In this document: one piece after another, positions 42,890 through 51,665 of the stretch
How the letters are laid out: every line of letters starts with the position of its first letter
Numbering within the stretch: the first letter of the stretch is position 1
Source: Teichococcus coralli
GTDB lineage: Bacteria; Pseudomonadota; Alphaproteobacteria; Acetobacterales; Acetobacteraceae
Direction of reading: 5' to 3'
Assembly: GCF_009829925.1 (NCBI RefSeq)
Contig: NZ_SNVJ01000008.1
Span: 100,924-164,923, forward strand
DNA length: 64,000 nt
Notes under the pieces: generated by a model
Databases searched by the model: none
Seen by the model: only the letters and a program-made list of their open reading frames with translations
What the model was told of the DNA's origin: nothing
Program-made: the position numbers and the translations under genes

Positions 42890-45220
42890 ATGGCGGAGCG
42901 CCCTGACGATCCGGGCGCGAGGGGGCCAGAGGATGTCTCGCCCGCCCCCGCCGCCATGCCCAGCCGCGAGGCGCTGCGCCGCTTCCTGCGGGAGGCGCCC
43001 GCCCGGGTGGGCAAGAGCGAGATCTCCCGCCATTTCGGCCTGACCGCCGATCAGCGCCCCGCCCTGCGCGCCTTGCTGAAGGAGCTGGAGCACGAAGGCG
43101 CCCTGCAGCGTGCCGGCGGGCGACGAGTGCGGGAAAGCGGCAAGCTGCCGGAAATGGCGGTGGTCGAGGTGTCCGGCACCGATCCCGACGGCGACCCCCT
43201 CGCCCGCCCGGTCGGCTGGGAAGGCCCCGGGCGCCCGCCGCTGGTCTATATGCGGCCCGAGCGGCCTGGGCAGCCCGCCCTGGCCTATGGCGAGCGCGTG
43301 CTGGCCCGGCTGCGCCCGATCGGACCGGGCAAGTACGAGGGTCGCACCTTCAAGCGCCTCGGCAGCGGTGGCCCCGCGCGCATCCTCGGTGTCCTTCAGG
43401 GCGACCGGCTGCTGCCGACCAGCAAGCGCGAGAAGGCCGACTGGACCGTCCCCGCCGGCGAGGACGGCGGCGCCGAGGAGGGCGAGCTGGTCCTCGCCGA
43501 GCCGCTGCCCGGCCGCGCGCTGGGCCTGCGCCCGGCGCGCGTCGTCGAGCGGCTGGGCCGGATGGATGCCCCGCGCGCCGTTTCGGTGCTCTGCATCCAC
43601 GCCCATCGCATCCCCGACCACTTTCCCGCCGAGGCGGTGCGGGAGGCCGAAACCGCTCGGCCTGTCGCGCTCCAGGGGCGCGAGGACCTGCGTGAAATCC
43701 CCCTCGTCACCATCGACGGCGAGGATGCGCGCGACTTCGACGACGCCGTCTGGGCCGAGCCGCTCGGCGAGGGCTGGCGGGTGCTGGTCGCCATCGCCGA
43801 CGTGGCGCATTACGTCCGCCCCGGCAGCGCGCTGGACCAGGAGGCCGGCCGGCGCGGCAACAGCGTCTACTTCCCCGACCGGGTGGTGCCGATGCTGCCC
43901 GAGGCGCTTTCCAACGGGCTGTGCAGCCTGCGTCCCGGCGAGAATCGCGGCTGCCTCTTTGTCGAGATGCGCTTCGACGGCCAGGGCCATAAGGCCGGCC
44001 ACCGTTTCGGCCGCGGCCTGATGCGTTCCGCCGCGCGGCTGACCTACGAACAGCTGCAAACCGCCCAAGAAGCTGCCCCAGTGGCCGCCCAGGGGGACGC
44101 CCAGGGGGACGCTCAGGGGGACGCTCAGGGGGCCGTCCAGGGGGACGCGGAAATGGGCAAGGCTGGCGGTCTCGTTCCCCCGCAGCAGGTCGCCCATCTC
44201 TTCGCCGCCTTCCGCTGCCTGCTGGCCGCCCGTGAACGGCGTGGCACGCTGGACCTCGACCTGCCGGAGCGCCGCGTGCTGATGGACGAGCAAGGCGAGG
44301 TCCGCGACGTCGTCCCGCGCCTGAAGCTCGAGGCCCACCGGCTGATCGAGGAGTTCATGGTGGCGGCGAATGTCTGCGCCGCCGAGGAGCTGGAGCACCG
44401 GCGCCAGCCCCTCCTCTTCCGCGTTCACGACCGCCCCTCGGATGAGAAGCTGGAAGCCTTGCGGCAGTTCCTCGATTCGATGGAGCTGGACCTCCCCGCC
44501 GCCGGCGAGTTGCGCCCGCGCGACTTCGCCCGGGTCCTGGAACACGTGCAGGGGCGGCCCGAGGAACGGCTGGTGCACGAGGCGGTGCTGCGCGCCCAGT
44601 CCCAGGCCGCCTACAGCCCGGAGAATATCGGCCATTTCGGCCTCGCCCTGCCGCGCTACGCGCACTTCACCAGCCCGATCCGCCGCTATGCCGACCTGGT
44701 GGTGCACCGCGCGCTGATCCGTGGCCTTGGGCTCGGAAAGGCCGACGCCCTCCAGGAGGACGAGGCGGAGCGCCTGCCTGATACCGCCGAGCACATCACC
44801 CGCACCGAGCGCCGCGCCGCCGCCGCCGAGCGCGAGGCCGTCGAGCGCTATTTGGCCCGCCACATGGCGTCCCGCGTCGGCGGCATGTTCGATGCGCGCA
44901 TTTCGGGCGTGACACGCTTCGGTCTGTTCGTCACGGTTGCATCGAATGGCGCGAGCGGACTCGTGCCCCTGGCCTCCCTGCCGGACGATCAATGGACTCA
45001 CGAGGAAGCCGCCCATCGGCTTTCCGGCCGATTTACGCGCCTGTGTTTCGTGCTGGGCCAGGCGGTGGAGGTGCGGCTGGCCGAGGTCGTGCCGCTGACC
45101 GGCGGCATGCTGTTCCACCTCCTGCAAGGCAACCCGCCCGTCGCCGGCGGCCGCCGCGCCCGCCTCCGCCACCTTGCCGGCGCCTCCACCTCCCGGGGCC
45201 CGCGAGGCACGCCACGCTGA
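42890..45220 (+). CDS. rnr: Ribonuclease R
   Basis: RNase R is a processive 3'-5' exoribonuclease that degrades structured RNA. The 776-residue protein has an N-terminal winged-helix (KSEISRHFGLTADQRPALRA), cold-shock OB domains, the RNB catalytic domain (TIDGEDARDFDDAVWAEPL with the metal-binding Asp cluster, and SPIRRYADLVVHRALIRGLG) and a C-terminal S1 domain (GMFDARISGVTRFGLFVTVA). Within the RNB domain, after LTYEQLQTAQEA, there is an unusual insertion of about 35 residues built from a 12-bp tandem repeat (44087-44146). The gene starts three bases after topA. Confidence 0.96.
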   Translation: MAERPDDPGARGPEDVSPAPAAMPSREALRRFLREAPARVGKSEISRHFGLTADQRPALRALLKELEHEGALQRAGGRRVRESGKLPEMAVVEVSGTDPDGDPLARPVGWEGPGRPPLVYMRPERPGQPALAYGERVLARLRPIGPGKYEGRTFKRLGSGGPARILGVLQGDRLLPTSKREKADWTVPAGEDGGAEEGELVLAEPLPGRALGLRPARVVERLGRMDAPRAVSVLCIHAHRIPDHFPAEAVREAETARPVALQGREDLREIPLVTIDGEDARDFDDAVWAEPLGEGWRVLVAIADVAHYVRPGSALDQEAGRRGNSVYFPDRVVPMLPEALSNGLCSLRPGENRGCLFVEMRFDGQGHKAGHRFGRGLMRSAARLTYEQLQTAQEAAPVAAQGDAQGDAQGDAQGAVQGDAEMGKAGGLVPPQQVAHLFAAFRCLLAARERRGTLDLDLPERRVLMDEQGEVRDVVPRLKLEAHRLIEEFMVAANVCAAEELEHRRQPLLFRVHDRPSDEKLEALRQFLDSMELDLPAAGELRPRDFARVLEHVQGRPEERLVHEAVLRAQSQAAYSPENIGHFGLALPRYAHFTSPIRRYADLVVHRALIRGLGLGKADALQEDEAERLPDTAEHITRTERRAAAAEREAVERYLARHMASRVGGMFDARISGVTRFGLFVTVASNGASGLVPLASLPDDQWTHEEAAHRLSGRFTRLCFVLGQAVEVRLAEVVPLTGGMLFHLLQGNPPVAGGRRARLRHLAGASTSRGPRGTPR
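44087..44146 (+). repeat. Five 12-bp tandem repeats inside rnr
   Basis: Five consecutive 12-bp units of the form GCCCAGGGGGAC (with C/T, A/C and C/T variants in later copies) encode Ala-Gln-Gly-Asp repeats, the fourth reading Ala-Gln-Gly-Ala and the fifth Val-Gln-Gly-Asp. The array is in frame and sits near residue 400 of RNase R. A multiple of three per unit allows copy-number change without frameshift. Confidence 0.9.
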
Positions 45221-45243
45221 GGCGCCTCGCTTCCCAGCCCTCC

Positions 45244-46800
45244 GTGGCGAACCTGGCGCGGCTGGTGCTGGGCGCCTTCCTTCTCGCGCTTGCCCAGCCT
45301 GTTGCGGCGCTCGCCCAGCCGGAGGCCGGCTTCTCCCGGCCGCAGGTGCGCGCTGTCCTGCAGGAGGCCTTCAGCGCCATCATCGAGCGGCACCTGGAGG
45401 AAGCGGCACCGGCCGAGCTGGCATTATGGTCGCTGCGCGGCCTCGGTGCGGTGGACTCGCAGCTTTCCGCGCAGGTCGAGGAAGGCTTTCTGTCCCTGAG
45501 CCTGGGCGCGCGGCCGCTGGCGGTGCAGCCGGCCCCCGGCCTCGCGCAGGCCGCGCTGGCGCCCCGCCGCGCCCTGCGCCCGCCCCCCGCCGCGGAAGCG
45601 CTGGCGGAAAGCCTGGCGCAGTTCTACGCGGCTGCCTGGGCGGCCTCGCCCCTTCTGCGCGCGGCCGGCGCCGAGCGCATGCTGCAGGCCGGCTTCGACG
45701 AGGTGTTCAACCACCTGGACCCCTACAGCCGCTACATCACCGCCGACGAGGCGTGGCAGGCCCGGCAGCGGCGCATCGGGCAGAGCGGGCTCGGCCTGCG
45801 CATCGCCGCCGGCGGCCGCAACAGCGTCGTGGTCGTGGCGCTGGTGCCGGAAAGCGTCGCGAGCCGGGCCGGCCTGCGCGAGGGCGACGTCCTGCTGTCC
45901 ATCGACGGCATTCCGGTCACCGCCCGGCGGCTGGTGGAGGCGGCGGAACTGCTGGAAGGCCCGGCCGACACGGATGTGCAACTGGAGGTGCAGCGTGGCC
46001 GGCAGCGGTTCTCCGTCGTCCTGCGCCGCCTCAGCCAGGCGCTCCCTGGCCTGCGCGCCGAGATGCAGGACAACATCCTCTGGCTGCGGCTGAGCCTGTT
46101 TTCCGCCACCACCACCAGCCAGCTGGCCGACGCGCTGAACGCCAGCACGGCCCTCGGCTCCCCCTCCCGTGGGGTGGTCCTGGATCTGCGCGGCAACCGT
46201 GGCGGCCTGCTGATGCAGGCCATGGGCGTCGCCGATGCCTTCCTTACCCGCGGCGTGGTGGCGCAGAGCGCCGGGCGGCACCCCGATGCGCAGCGTATCT
46301 GGCGTGCCGAGGGCAGCGACCTCGCACAGGGGCGCCCCGTGGTGGTGCTGGTGGACGGCCGCACCGCATCGGCGGCCGAGATTGCCGCGGCCGCGCTTTC
46401 GGATCAGGGGCGCGCCGTGGTGGTCGGCAGCGCCACCCTGGGCAAGGGGCTCATCCAGATCGTCATCCCCCTGCCGAACGGCGCGGAGGTGCTGATCTCC
46501 TGGTCGCGCGTGCTGGCGCCGCGCGGGTGGCCGGTGCAGGGGCTTGGCGTGATCCCCGAGGTCTGCACCAGCCTCGGGCTGGAGGCGACCCGCGCCGAGC
46601 TGCAGCGGCTCGGCGAAGGCATCGCGCCGATGGGCCCGGTGCTGGCCCGCCTTCGCCAGGCGCGCGCACCGGTGCCGGCGAGCGAGGTGGCCGCCCTCCG
46701 CACCGCCTGCCCTCCGGCCGAGGGGCGGGCGCTGGATCAGGAGGTGGCGCAGTACCTGATCAACAATCCCAACGCCTACGCGGCGGCGCTGACTCCCTGA
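45244..46800 (+). CDS. S41-family C-terminal processing peptidase
   Basis: This 518-residue protein is a periplasmic serine protease of the CtpA/Tsp type. The GTG at 45244 begins a signal peptide (ANLARLVLGAFLLALAQPVA). A PDZ domain follows (GQSGLGLRIAAGGRNSVVVV, SRAGLREGDVLLSIDGIPVT) and then the S41 core: GVVLDLRGNRGGLLMQAMGV, the nucleophile region VVLVDGRTASAAEIAAAALS and the Lys in VVGSATLGKGLIQIVIPL. The Ser-Lys dyad is therefore present. It starts 23 bases after rnr. No good ribosome binding site precedes the GTG, so the start is chosen from the signal peptide. Confidence 0.9.
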   Translation: MANLARLVLGAFLLALAQPVAALAQPEAGFSRPQVRAVLQEAFSAIIERHLEEAAPAELALWSLRGLGAVDSQLSAQVEEGFLSLSLGARPLAVQPAPGLAQAALAPRRALRPPPAAEALAESLAQFYAAAWAASPLLRAAGAERMLQAGFDEVFNHLDPYSRYITADEAWQARQRRIGQSGLGLRIAAGGRNSVVVVALVPESVASRAGLREGDVLLSIDGIPVTARRLVEAAELLEGPADTDVQLEVQRGRQRFSVVLRRLSQALPGLRAEMQDNILWLRLSLFSATTTSQLADALNASTALGSPSRGVVLDLRGNRGGLLMQAMGVADAFLTRGVVAQSAGRHPDAQRIWRAEGSDLAQGRPVVVLVDGRTASAAEIAAAALSDQGRAVVVGSATLGKGLIQIVIPLPNGAEVLISWSRVLAPRGWPVQGLGVIPEVCTSLGLEATRAELQRLGEGIAPMGPVLARLRQARAPVPASEVAALRTACPPAEGRALDQEVAQYLINNPNAYAAALTP

Positions 46801-46935
46801 AAGCTGTGGCTTCGCCGCAGGTTGGACTTGACTGGAGCGCCGGGTCCACTAGGTTGCACCTCTCGCGTCGCACCCGGGTGCGCGGCTTCGTGCTGCCCGG
46901 CTTAAGGTGCCAGCTGGTGCACACGGAACAACGTC

Positions 46936-47103
46936 ATGGCCAAGTCGAACACCATTCTGATCAAGCTCGTCAGCACCGCTGACACCGGTTACTTCTATGT
47001 GACCAAGAAGAACACGCGCAACACCACAGGCAAGCTGGAGATGCGCAAGTACGATCCGGTTGCCCGGAAGCACGTCGCCTTCCGCGAATCCAAGATCAAG
47101 TAA
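46936..47103 (+). CDS. rpmG: 50S ribosomal protein L33
   Basis: This small ribosomal protein of 55 residues reads [20 protein letters not shown], then [20 protein letters not shown], matching proteobacterial L33. The CXXC zinc-binding cysteines of some L33 proteins are absent, so it is the zinc-free type. It lies 135 bases after the protease gene and is followed by a strong stem-loop at 47131. There is no other gene in its probable transcript. Confidence 0.97.
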   Translation: MAKSNTILIKLVSTADTGYFYVTKKNTRNTTGKLEMRKYDPVARKHVAFRESKIK

Positions 47104-47130
47104 GCCGGCCTTCCGGCACGGAACGGCGAA

Positions 47131-47164
47131 GGGGGCCGCATCTCGGCGAGATGCGGCCCCCTTT
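47131..47164. terminator. Stem-loop between convergent rpmG and the PleD-like gene
   Basis: A perfect 14-bp stem, GGGGGCCGCATCTC (47131-47144) with its complement at 47148-47161, surrounds a 3-base loop, and CTTT follows on the plus strand. The stem is very stable although the T-run is short. It lies 28 bases after the rpmG stop and 15 bases before the end of the convergent PleD-like gene, so it probably stops both transcripts. Confidence 0.8.
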
Positions 47165-47175
47165 CGCATCCGCCG

Positions 47176-48558
47176 TCACGCCACGTCGACGGGGCGCCGC
47201 TTCCAGTCCTCGATCCCCGCGATCTCCACGCGGTTCCGGCCATTCGCCTTCGCGCGGTAGAGGGCGGCATCGGCGGCGCGCAGCAGCGTCGAGAGGCCCT
47301 CCCCGCTGCGTGCCAGGGCAACGCCGATGCTGGTGGTGACGTGCAGCTGGCCGCCCTGGCCGGTCGGCACCGGGCGCTCGGCCACGGTGGCCCTTAGCCG
47401 CTCCGCCACCTGCAGGGCCTCCTCCTCGTTGGCGCCGCCCATGGCGACGACAAACTCCTCGCCACCGAACCGGGCCGCCACGTCCACGCTGCGCAGATGT
47501 TCCTTCAGGCGGCTCGCCACCTCGCTGAGCACCAGGTCGCCCACCGCGTGGCCATGCGTGTCGTTGACGGTCTTGAAGCGGTCCACGTCCAGCAGGAGCA
47601 GCGCCACCTGCCCTGCCCGCAGGAGCCCTTCCAGGTGGCGCGTCACGTAGCGGCGGTTGCGCAGGCCGGTCAGGCTGTCGGTGACCGCCATCTCCAGCGA
47701 CCGGTCCAGATCCGCCCGCAGGCGCTCCTGGTAGCGCTTCCGCCGCACCTGGTTGCGCAACCGCGCGCGCAGCTCGTTGGCGTCGGTCGGGCGCAGAACA
47801 TGGTCACTGGCGCCGAGGTCGAACCCGCGCAGGACCTGCGCGCGCTGGTCGGCATCGGCGATCAGAATCAGCGGCAGGTCGCGGGTGGCGGCCTGAGCAC
47901 GCAGCCGCGAGGTCAGGCGCAGGCCATCGCCGCCTTGCAGGGAGAGGCTCAGCAGCGCCACGTCATGCTGGCCGCGGCTCAGCTCCGCCCAGGCCTCGGC
48001 ATCGCTGGAGGTGACGCGCAGCATCACGCCCTCGGCGGCAAGCACGCTGCCCAGCAACTCCGCCTCGTTGATGTCCTCGGTCGCCAGCAGCACTACGGCG
48101 CCGCTGAGGCTTTCGGAGGGCGGGGTCTGGGGAACCACCCCAAGGTCCTGCGCCGTCTCGGCGCGCAACCGGAAGGCGTCGAGCACCTGCTTCATGCGCT
48201 GCAGCGCGCGCAGCCGCGCGAACAGGGTGAGATGGTCCACCGGCTTGGACAGGAAGTCATCCGCGCCGGCTTCGAGCCCCCGCACGCGCTCGGCGGGGTC
48301 CACCAGGGCGGTCACCATCACCACGGGAATATGGGCCGTCTCGGGATTGGCCTTGAGCCGCCTGCAGACCTCGTAGCCGTCCATGCCCGGCATCATCACG
48401 TCCAGCAGGATGATGTCGGGCAGCCATTCCTCGGCGCAGCGCAACGCCTCCGGGCCCGAGGAGGCCAGGGCGACATCGTAGTATTCGGCGTTCAACCTTG
48501 CTTCCAGGAGACGCAGATTGGCCGCGATGTCATCGACAACAAGGATGCGTGCGCTCAT
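47176..48558 (-). CDS. pleD: PleD-type response regulator, diguanylate cyclase (REC-REC-GGDEF)
   Basis: This 460-residue protein would make cyclic di-GMP when phosphorylated. The first receiver has the phosphoacceptor Asp53 in DIILLDVMMPGMDG plus the acidic pair VVDD and the VTAL and LSKPVD motifs. The second receiver keeps the fold but its acceptor position reads VALLSLSLQGGDG, so it is a pseudo-receiver, as in PleD. The C-terminal cyclase has ARFGGEEFVVAMGG (GGEEF active site) preceded by RSVD, which fits the RxxD allosteric inhibitory site. It is intact and convergent with rpmG. The domain order matches Caulobacter PleD, but the partner kinase is not in the window. Confidence 0.93.
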   Translation of the reverse strand: MSARILVVDDIAANLRLLEARLNAEYYDVALASSGPEALRCAEEWLPDIILLDVMMPGMDGYEVCRRLKANPETAHIPVVMVTALVDPAERVRGLEAGADDFLSKPVDHLTLFARLRALQRMKQVLDAFRLRAETAQDLGVVPQTPPSESLSGAVVLLATEDINEAELLGSVLAAEGVMLRVTSSDAEAWAELSRGQHDVALLSLSLQGGDGLRLTSRLRAQAATRDLPLILIADADQRAQVLRGFDLGASDHVLRPTDANELRARLRNQVRRKRYQERLRADLDRSLEMAVTDSLTGLRNRRYVTRHLEGLLRAGQVALLLLDVDRFKTVNDTHGHAVGDLVLSEVASRLKEHLRSVDVAARFGGEEFVVAMGGANEEEALQVAERLRATVAERPVPTGQGGQLHVTTSIGVALARSGEGLSTLLRAADAALYRAKANGRNRVEIAGIEDWKRRPVDVA

Positions 48559-49030
48559 GCCGCCGGGCTCTCTTCAGGCTGAAGGCCACTCATCCGCGGC
48601 TTGGCGCGGCGAAAGGCCCACACCCGAGCCGGCAGAGCCCCGCGGCCATGCTCCCCGCAGCATGGCAGGACATCGCCTTCCCTCTGCCCACTGTCGGAAT
48701 ACCCTTTCCGCAGCAGCGTTTCGCATGTCCCATCCGTCACGCCCACCACATCATTCGGATCATGTGTCGAGGCGCACAACGCTTATTCGGTCAAACTAGC
48801 GCGTCCGACGCGGCAGTTTAATAGCACATTCGTTAATGCGATGCGTACCGGCCACACCCCAGAATAAATTTTGGGAGGTCGGAATCAACCACCGCGGGAA
48901 GTGGCTGGAACGGCTTGCCAGGCGTGGCGCGTCATCAGGCCGGCATGGAAAGGTGCTGCTCCGACCGGCGCGCCTCGGCGAAGCCGCTGCCCGCTCCTCC
49001 CCCGCGCCCTGAGCCTCGCCCGCACGCCGC
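48559..49030. other. 472-bp gap upstream of the PleD-like gene; no gene seen
   Basis: The gap holds no convincing gene; short open frames are Arg/Pro/Ser-rich shadows. The AT-richer part around 48770-48880 is the most likely place for the promoter of the minus-strand PleD-like gene. The part from about 48890 is GC-rich and runs up to the end of the membrane-protein gene. I see no stem-loop with a T-run, RNA gene or repeat. Confidence 0.6.
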
Positions 49031-49588
49031 TCAACCCCGCGAAAGGTCGGTCACCGCCCCGGAAATCAGGACGGTCACCGTGAGGTCCAGCACAACGAAA
49101 CCAGCCGCCGCAAGGCTGCTCACCCGCAACGTGCTCCGGGCCGCGAACCACTGCAGCCAGAGCGCGTAGCCGATGCCGCTGACGGTGACCACCTCCCGCA
49201 GCCAGCCCGGCGACGGCAAGGCGGAGACCACGGCGATGACCAGCATGATCAGGTACTGGAGGAGATTGGTCCAGTTCCAGGCCGCCACCAGCCGCGGCCA
49301 GTGCATCTCGCGACCGATCGAGCGGCAGACCGGCAGGGTCGCCAGTGCGTAGGCAGCCCAGCCCGTGACATATCCCGTCAGCTCGGCCGCCGCCGCGCGT
49401 GGGCTGGCGGCGAAGGAAGCGTCGAGCACCAGAAAGATCGGCAAGCAGAGCACCGCCACCCAGAAGGAGCGGCCCGCTCCCTCCAGGGTCGCCGGCAGCA
49501 GGGCCGTTCCCTCGGCGCGGCCGCGCGCCAGCAGCAGGATGCCCCGCAGGCCGATGAGAAGCTCCGCGAGCGTCTGAACGGCGGTCAG
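49031..49588 (-). CDS. Unknown multi-pass membrane protein downstream of dapE
   Basis: The product has hydrophobic stretches around VAVLCLPIFLVLDASFAA, TGYVTGWAAYALATLPVC, WTNLLQYLIMLVIAVVSAL and AAAGFVVLDLTVTVLISGAV, so about four transmembrane helices. I do not recognise the family. Homology cannot decide the start. A perfect AGGAGG at 49601-49596 lies 7 bases before CTG 49588-49586, which overlaps the dapE stop; a GTG at 49459 would give 142 residues and lose LTAVQTLAELLIGLRGILLL, which looks like the first helix. I therefore give the CTG start (185 residues). It is the last gene of the dapD-dapE transcript. Confidence 0.65.
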   Translation of the reverse strand: MTAVQTLAELLIGLRGILLLARGRAEGTALLPATLEGAGRSFWVAVLCLPIFLVLDASFAASPRAAAAELTGYVTGWAAYALATLPVCRSIGREMHWPRLVAAWNWTNLLQYLIMLVIAVVSALPSPGWLREVVTVSGIGYALWLQWFAARSTLRVSSLAAAGFVVLDLTVTVLISGAVTDLSRG

Positions 49589-50724
49589 GCGCGTGCCTCC
49601 TGTGCCAGAAGGGCCTCGATCACCCGCGCATAAAGCGCGGCGAGCGCCCGCAGTTCCGCGACAGGAGTGGATTCATCCGCCTTGTGCATGGTGGCGCCGA
49701 CGGCGCCCAACTCCGCAACCGGGCAGTGCTGTGCCACGAAGCGGGCGTCGGAGGTGCCCCCCCCGGTGTCGAGGCTGGGCTCCCTGCCCGTGGCGGCGCG
49801 CGTAGCCGCCACCAGCGCCTCCACGAAGGGGCCGGGCTCCGTCAGGAAGGCCTCGCCCGAGCAGGACACGGCCAGGTCGTAGCGCGCTTCCTCTGCCTCC
49901 AGGGCGGCGCGCAGATGCGCCGTCAGCGAACGGCTGGAGTGCAGGTCGTTGAAGCGGATGTTCAGCCGCGCCCGCGCCGTGCCGGGGATGACGTTGGTGG
50001 CAGGGTTGCCAACATCGAAGCTGGTCACCTGCAGGGTGGAAGGCTCGAACCAGGGCGTGCCGGCATCCAGCGGCTCGGCGGTCAGCCGGTGCAGCACGCG
50101 CACCAGCCGGTGCACCGGGTTGTCCGCCCGCTGCGGATAGGCGCTGTGGCCCTGGATGCCATGCAGCGTGATCTCGGCATTCAGGCTGCCGCGCCGGCCG
50201 ATCTTGATGGTGTCGCCCAGCGCCGCCTTGCTGGTGGGTTCGCCGACCAGGCACATGTCCGGCCGGTGGTCGTTCCTTGCCATCCAGTCCAGCACCTTCA
50301 CGGTGCCGTCCAAGGCTGGTCCTTCCTCGTCGCCGGTGATCAGCAGCGAGAGGCTGCCGGGCAGGTCGCGCGGCAGGCTGGCGATGGCCGCGATCCAGGC
50401 GGCGATGCCGCCCTTCATGTCGGTCGCGCCACGGCCGTAAACCACCCCGTCCCGGACCTCGGCGCCGAAGGGATCGGCGCTCCAGCCGGCGAGGTCGCCG
50501 GGCGGCACCACGTCGGTATGCCCGGCGAAGCAGAGATGCGGCCCGCGGCTGCCGCGCCGGGCGAAGAGGTTCTCCACCTCCTCGCCCGGCGGCCCGAAGC
50601 GCAGCCGGGTGCAGGTGAAGCCGAGCGGAACCAGCGCCGCCTCCAGCACGCCCAGCGCGCCGGCTTCGGCCGGGGTGACGCTGGGGCAGCGGATCAACTC
50701 CTGCAGGAGGGGCAAAGGGTCCAT
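49585..50724 (-). CDS. dapE: Succinyl-diaminopimelate desuccinylase
   Basis: DapE removes succinate from N-succinyl-diaminopimelate in the lysine and peptidoglycan precursor pathway. The 379-residue M20 metallopeptidase shows CFAGHTDVVPPGDLAGW (first metal His and the catalytic Asp), GRGATDMKGGIAAWIAAIA, TGDEEGPALDGTVK (catalytic and metal Glu) and DTGGGTSDARFVAQHCPVAE, all in family positions. It starts 5 bases after dapD and is translated in the same operon. Confidence 0.96.
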   Translation of the reverse strand: MDPLPLLQELIRCPSVTPAEAGALGVLEAALVPLGFTCTRLRFGPPGEEVENLFARRGSRGPHLCFAGHTDVVPPGDLAGWSADPFGAEVRDGVVYGRGATDMKGGIAAWIAAIASLPRDLPGSLSLLITGDEEGPALDGTVKVLDWMARNDHRPDMCLVGEPTSKAALGDTIKIGRRGSLNAEITLHGIQGHSAYPQRADNPVHRLVRVLHRLTAEPLDAGTPWFEPSTLQVTSFDVGNPATNVIPGTARARLNIRFNDLHSSRSLTAHLRAALEAEEARYDLAVSCSGEAFLTEPGPFVEALVAATRAATGREPSLDTGGGTSDARFVAQHCPVAELGAVGATMHKADESTPVAELRALAALYARVIEALLAQEARA

Positions 50725-50729
50725 GCCGA

Positions 50730-51557
50730 TCAGTCGCGCAGCAGTTCGTTGATCGAGGTCTTCTCGCGCGTGCGGGCATCCACCCGCTTAACGATCACCG
50801 CGCAATAGAGGCTCGGCCCCGGCGTGCCGTCCGGCAGCGGCCTGCCCGGCAGGCTGCCCGGCACCACCACCGAATAGGGCGGCACATGCCCGATGAAGAT
50901 CTCGCCCGTGCTGCGGTCGATGATCTTGGTCGAGGCGCCAAGGAAAACACCCATCGAGAGCACGCTGCCCTCGCCCACGATCACCCCCTCGGCGACCTCG
51001 GAGCGGGCGCCGATGAAGCAGTTGTCGCCGATCACCACCGGGTTGGCCTGCAGCGGCTCCAGCACGCCGCCGATGCCGGCGCCGCCTGAGATGTGGCAGT
51101 TCTTGCCGATCTGCGCGCAGGAGCCGATGGTGGCCCAGGTGTCCACCATGGTGTTGGCGTCCACATAGGCGCCGAGATTGACGAAGCTCGGCATCAGCAC
51201 CACGCCGGGCGCGATATAGGCGGAGCGCCGCACCACGGCGCCCGGAACGGCACGGAAGCCCGCGTCCTTGAAGCGGTTCTCGCCCCATCCGGCGAACTTC
51301 AGCGGCACCTTGTCATAGGCGCCGAAGCCGGTCGGGATGATCGCGGAGTCCTCAAGGCGGAAGGAAAGCAGCACCGCCTGCTTGAGCCACTGGTTGACCT
51401 TCCAGCCACCCTGCCCGTCCGGTTCCGCGACGCGCGCCTTGCCGGAATCCAGCCTCTCCAGCGCCGTCTCGATCGCCTCGCGGTCGGCGCCCCTGGTGGC
51501 GGGAGAAAGCTCGGCGCGGCGGGCCCAGAGGCCCTCGATGGTGGCGGCAAGATCCAT
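50730..51557 (-). CDS. dapD: Tetrahydrodipicolinate N-succinyltransferase
   Basis: DapD transfers succinyl from succinyl-CoA to tetrahydrodipicolinate, two steps before DapE. From ATG 51557 ([20 protein letters not shown]) it has 275 residues. The middle is the left-handed beta helix of hexapeptide repeats ([60 protein letters not shown]), with [12 protein letters not shown] typical of DapD. The open frame continues upstream to 51629 without conserved sequence. It lies 5 bases before dapE on the minus strand. Confidence 0.96.
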   Translation of the reverse strand: MDLAATIEGLWARRAELSPATRGADREAIETALERLDSGKARVAEPDGQGGWKVNQWLKQAVLLSFRLEDSAIIPTGFGAYDKVPLKFAGWGENRFKDAGFRAVPGAVVRRSAYIAPGVVLMPSFVNLGAYVDANTMVDTWATIGSCAQIGKNCHISGGAGIGGVLEPLQANPVVIGDNCFIGARSEVAEGVIVGEGSVLSMGVFLGASTKIIDRSTGEIFIGHVPPYSVVVPGSLPGRPLPDGTPGPSLYCAVIVKRVDARTREKTSINELLRD

Positions 51558-51665
51558 GGCAACGGTCCCGATCGGCAGGAAAAACGGTGCTGCCGGTATC
51601 GGAGCGGTGCGGGGCGGTGTCAACGGCACCTTCCCGCCCCCACCGGCCCCGCCCCCGCTCTCGCC

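Noticed and set aside
40115..45172. A 1685-residue open frame on the minus strand over dprA, topA and rnr
   Set aside because: It is antisense to well-supported genes with clear families, has a His/Gln/Gly/Ala/Arg-rich composition and matches nothing. Long antisense frames are expected in very GC-rich DNA.
48800..48845. CtrA-binding site upstream of the PleD-like gene
   Set aside because: Two TTAA half-sites occur, but they are 11 bases apart, whereas the consensus needs 7.
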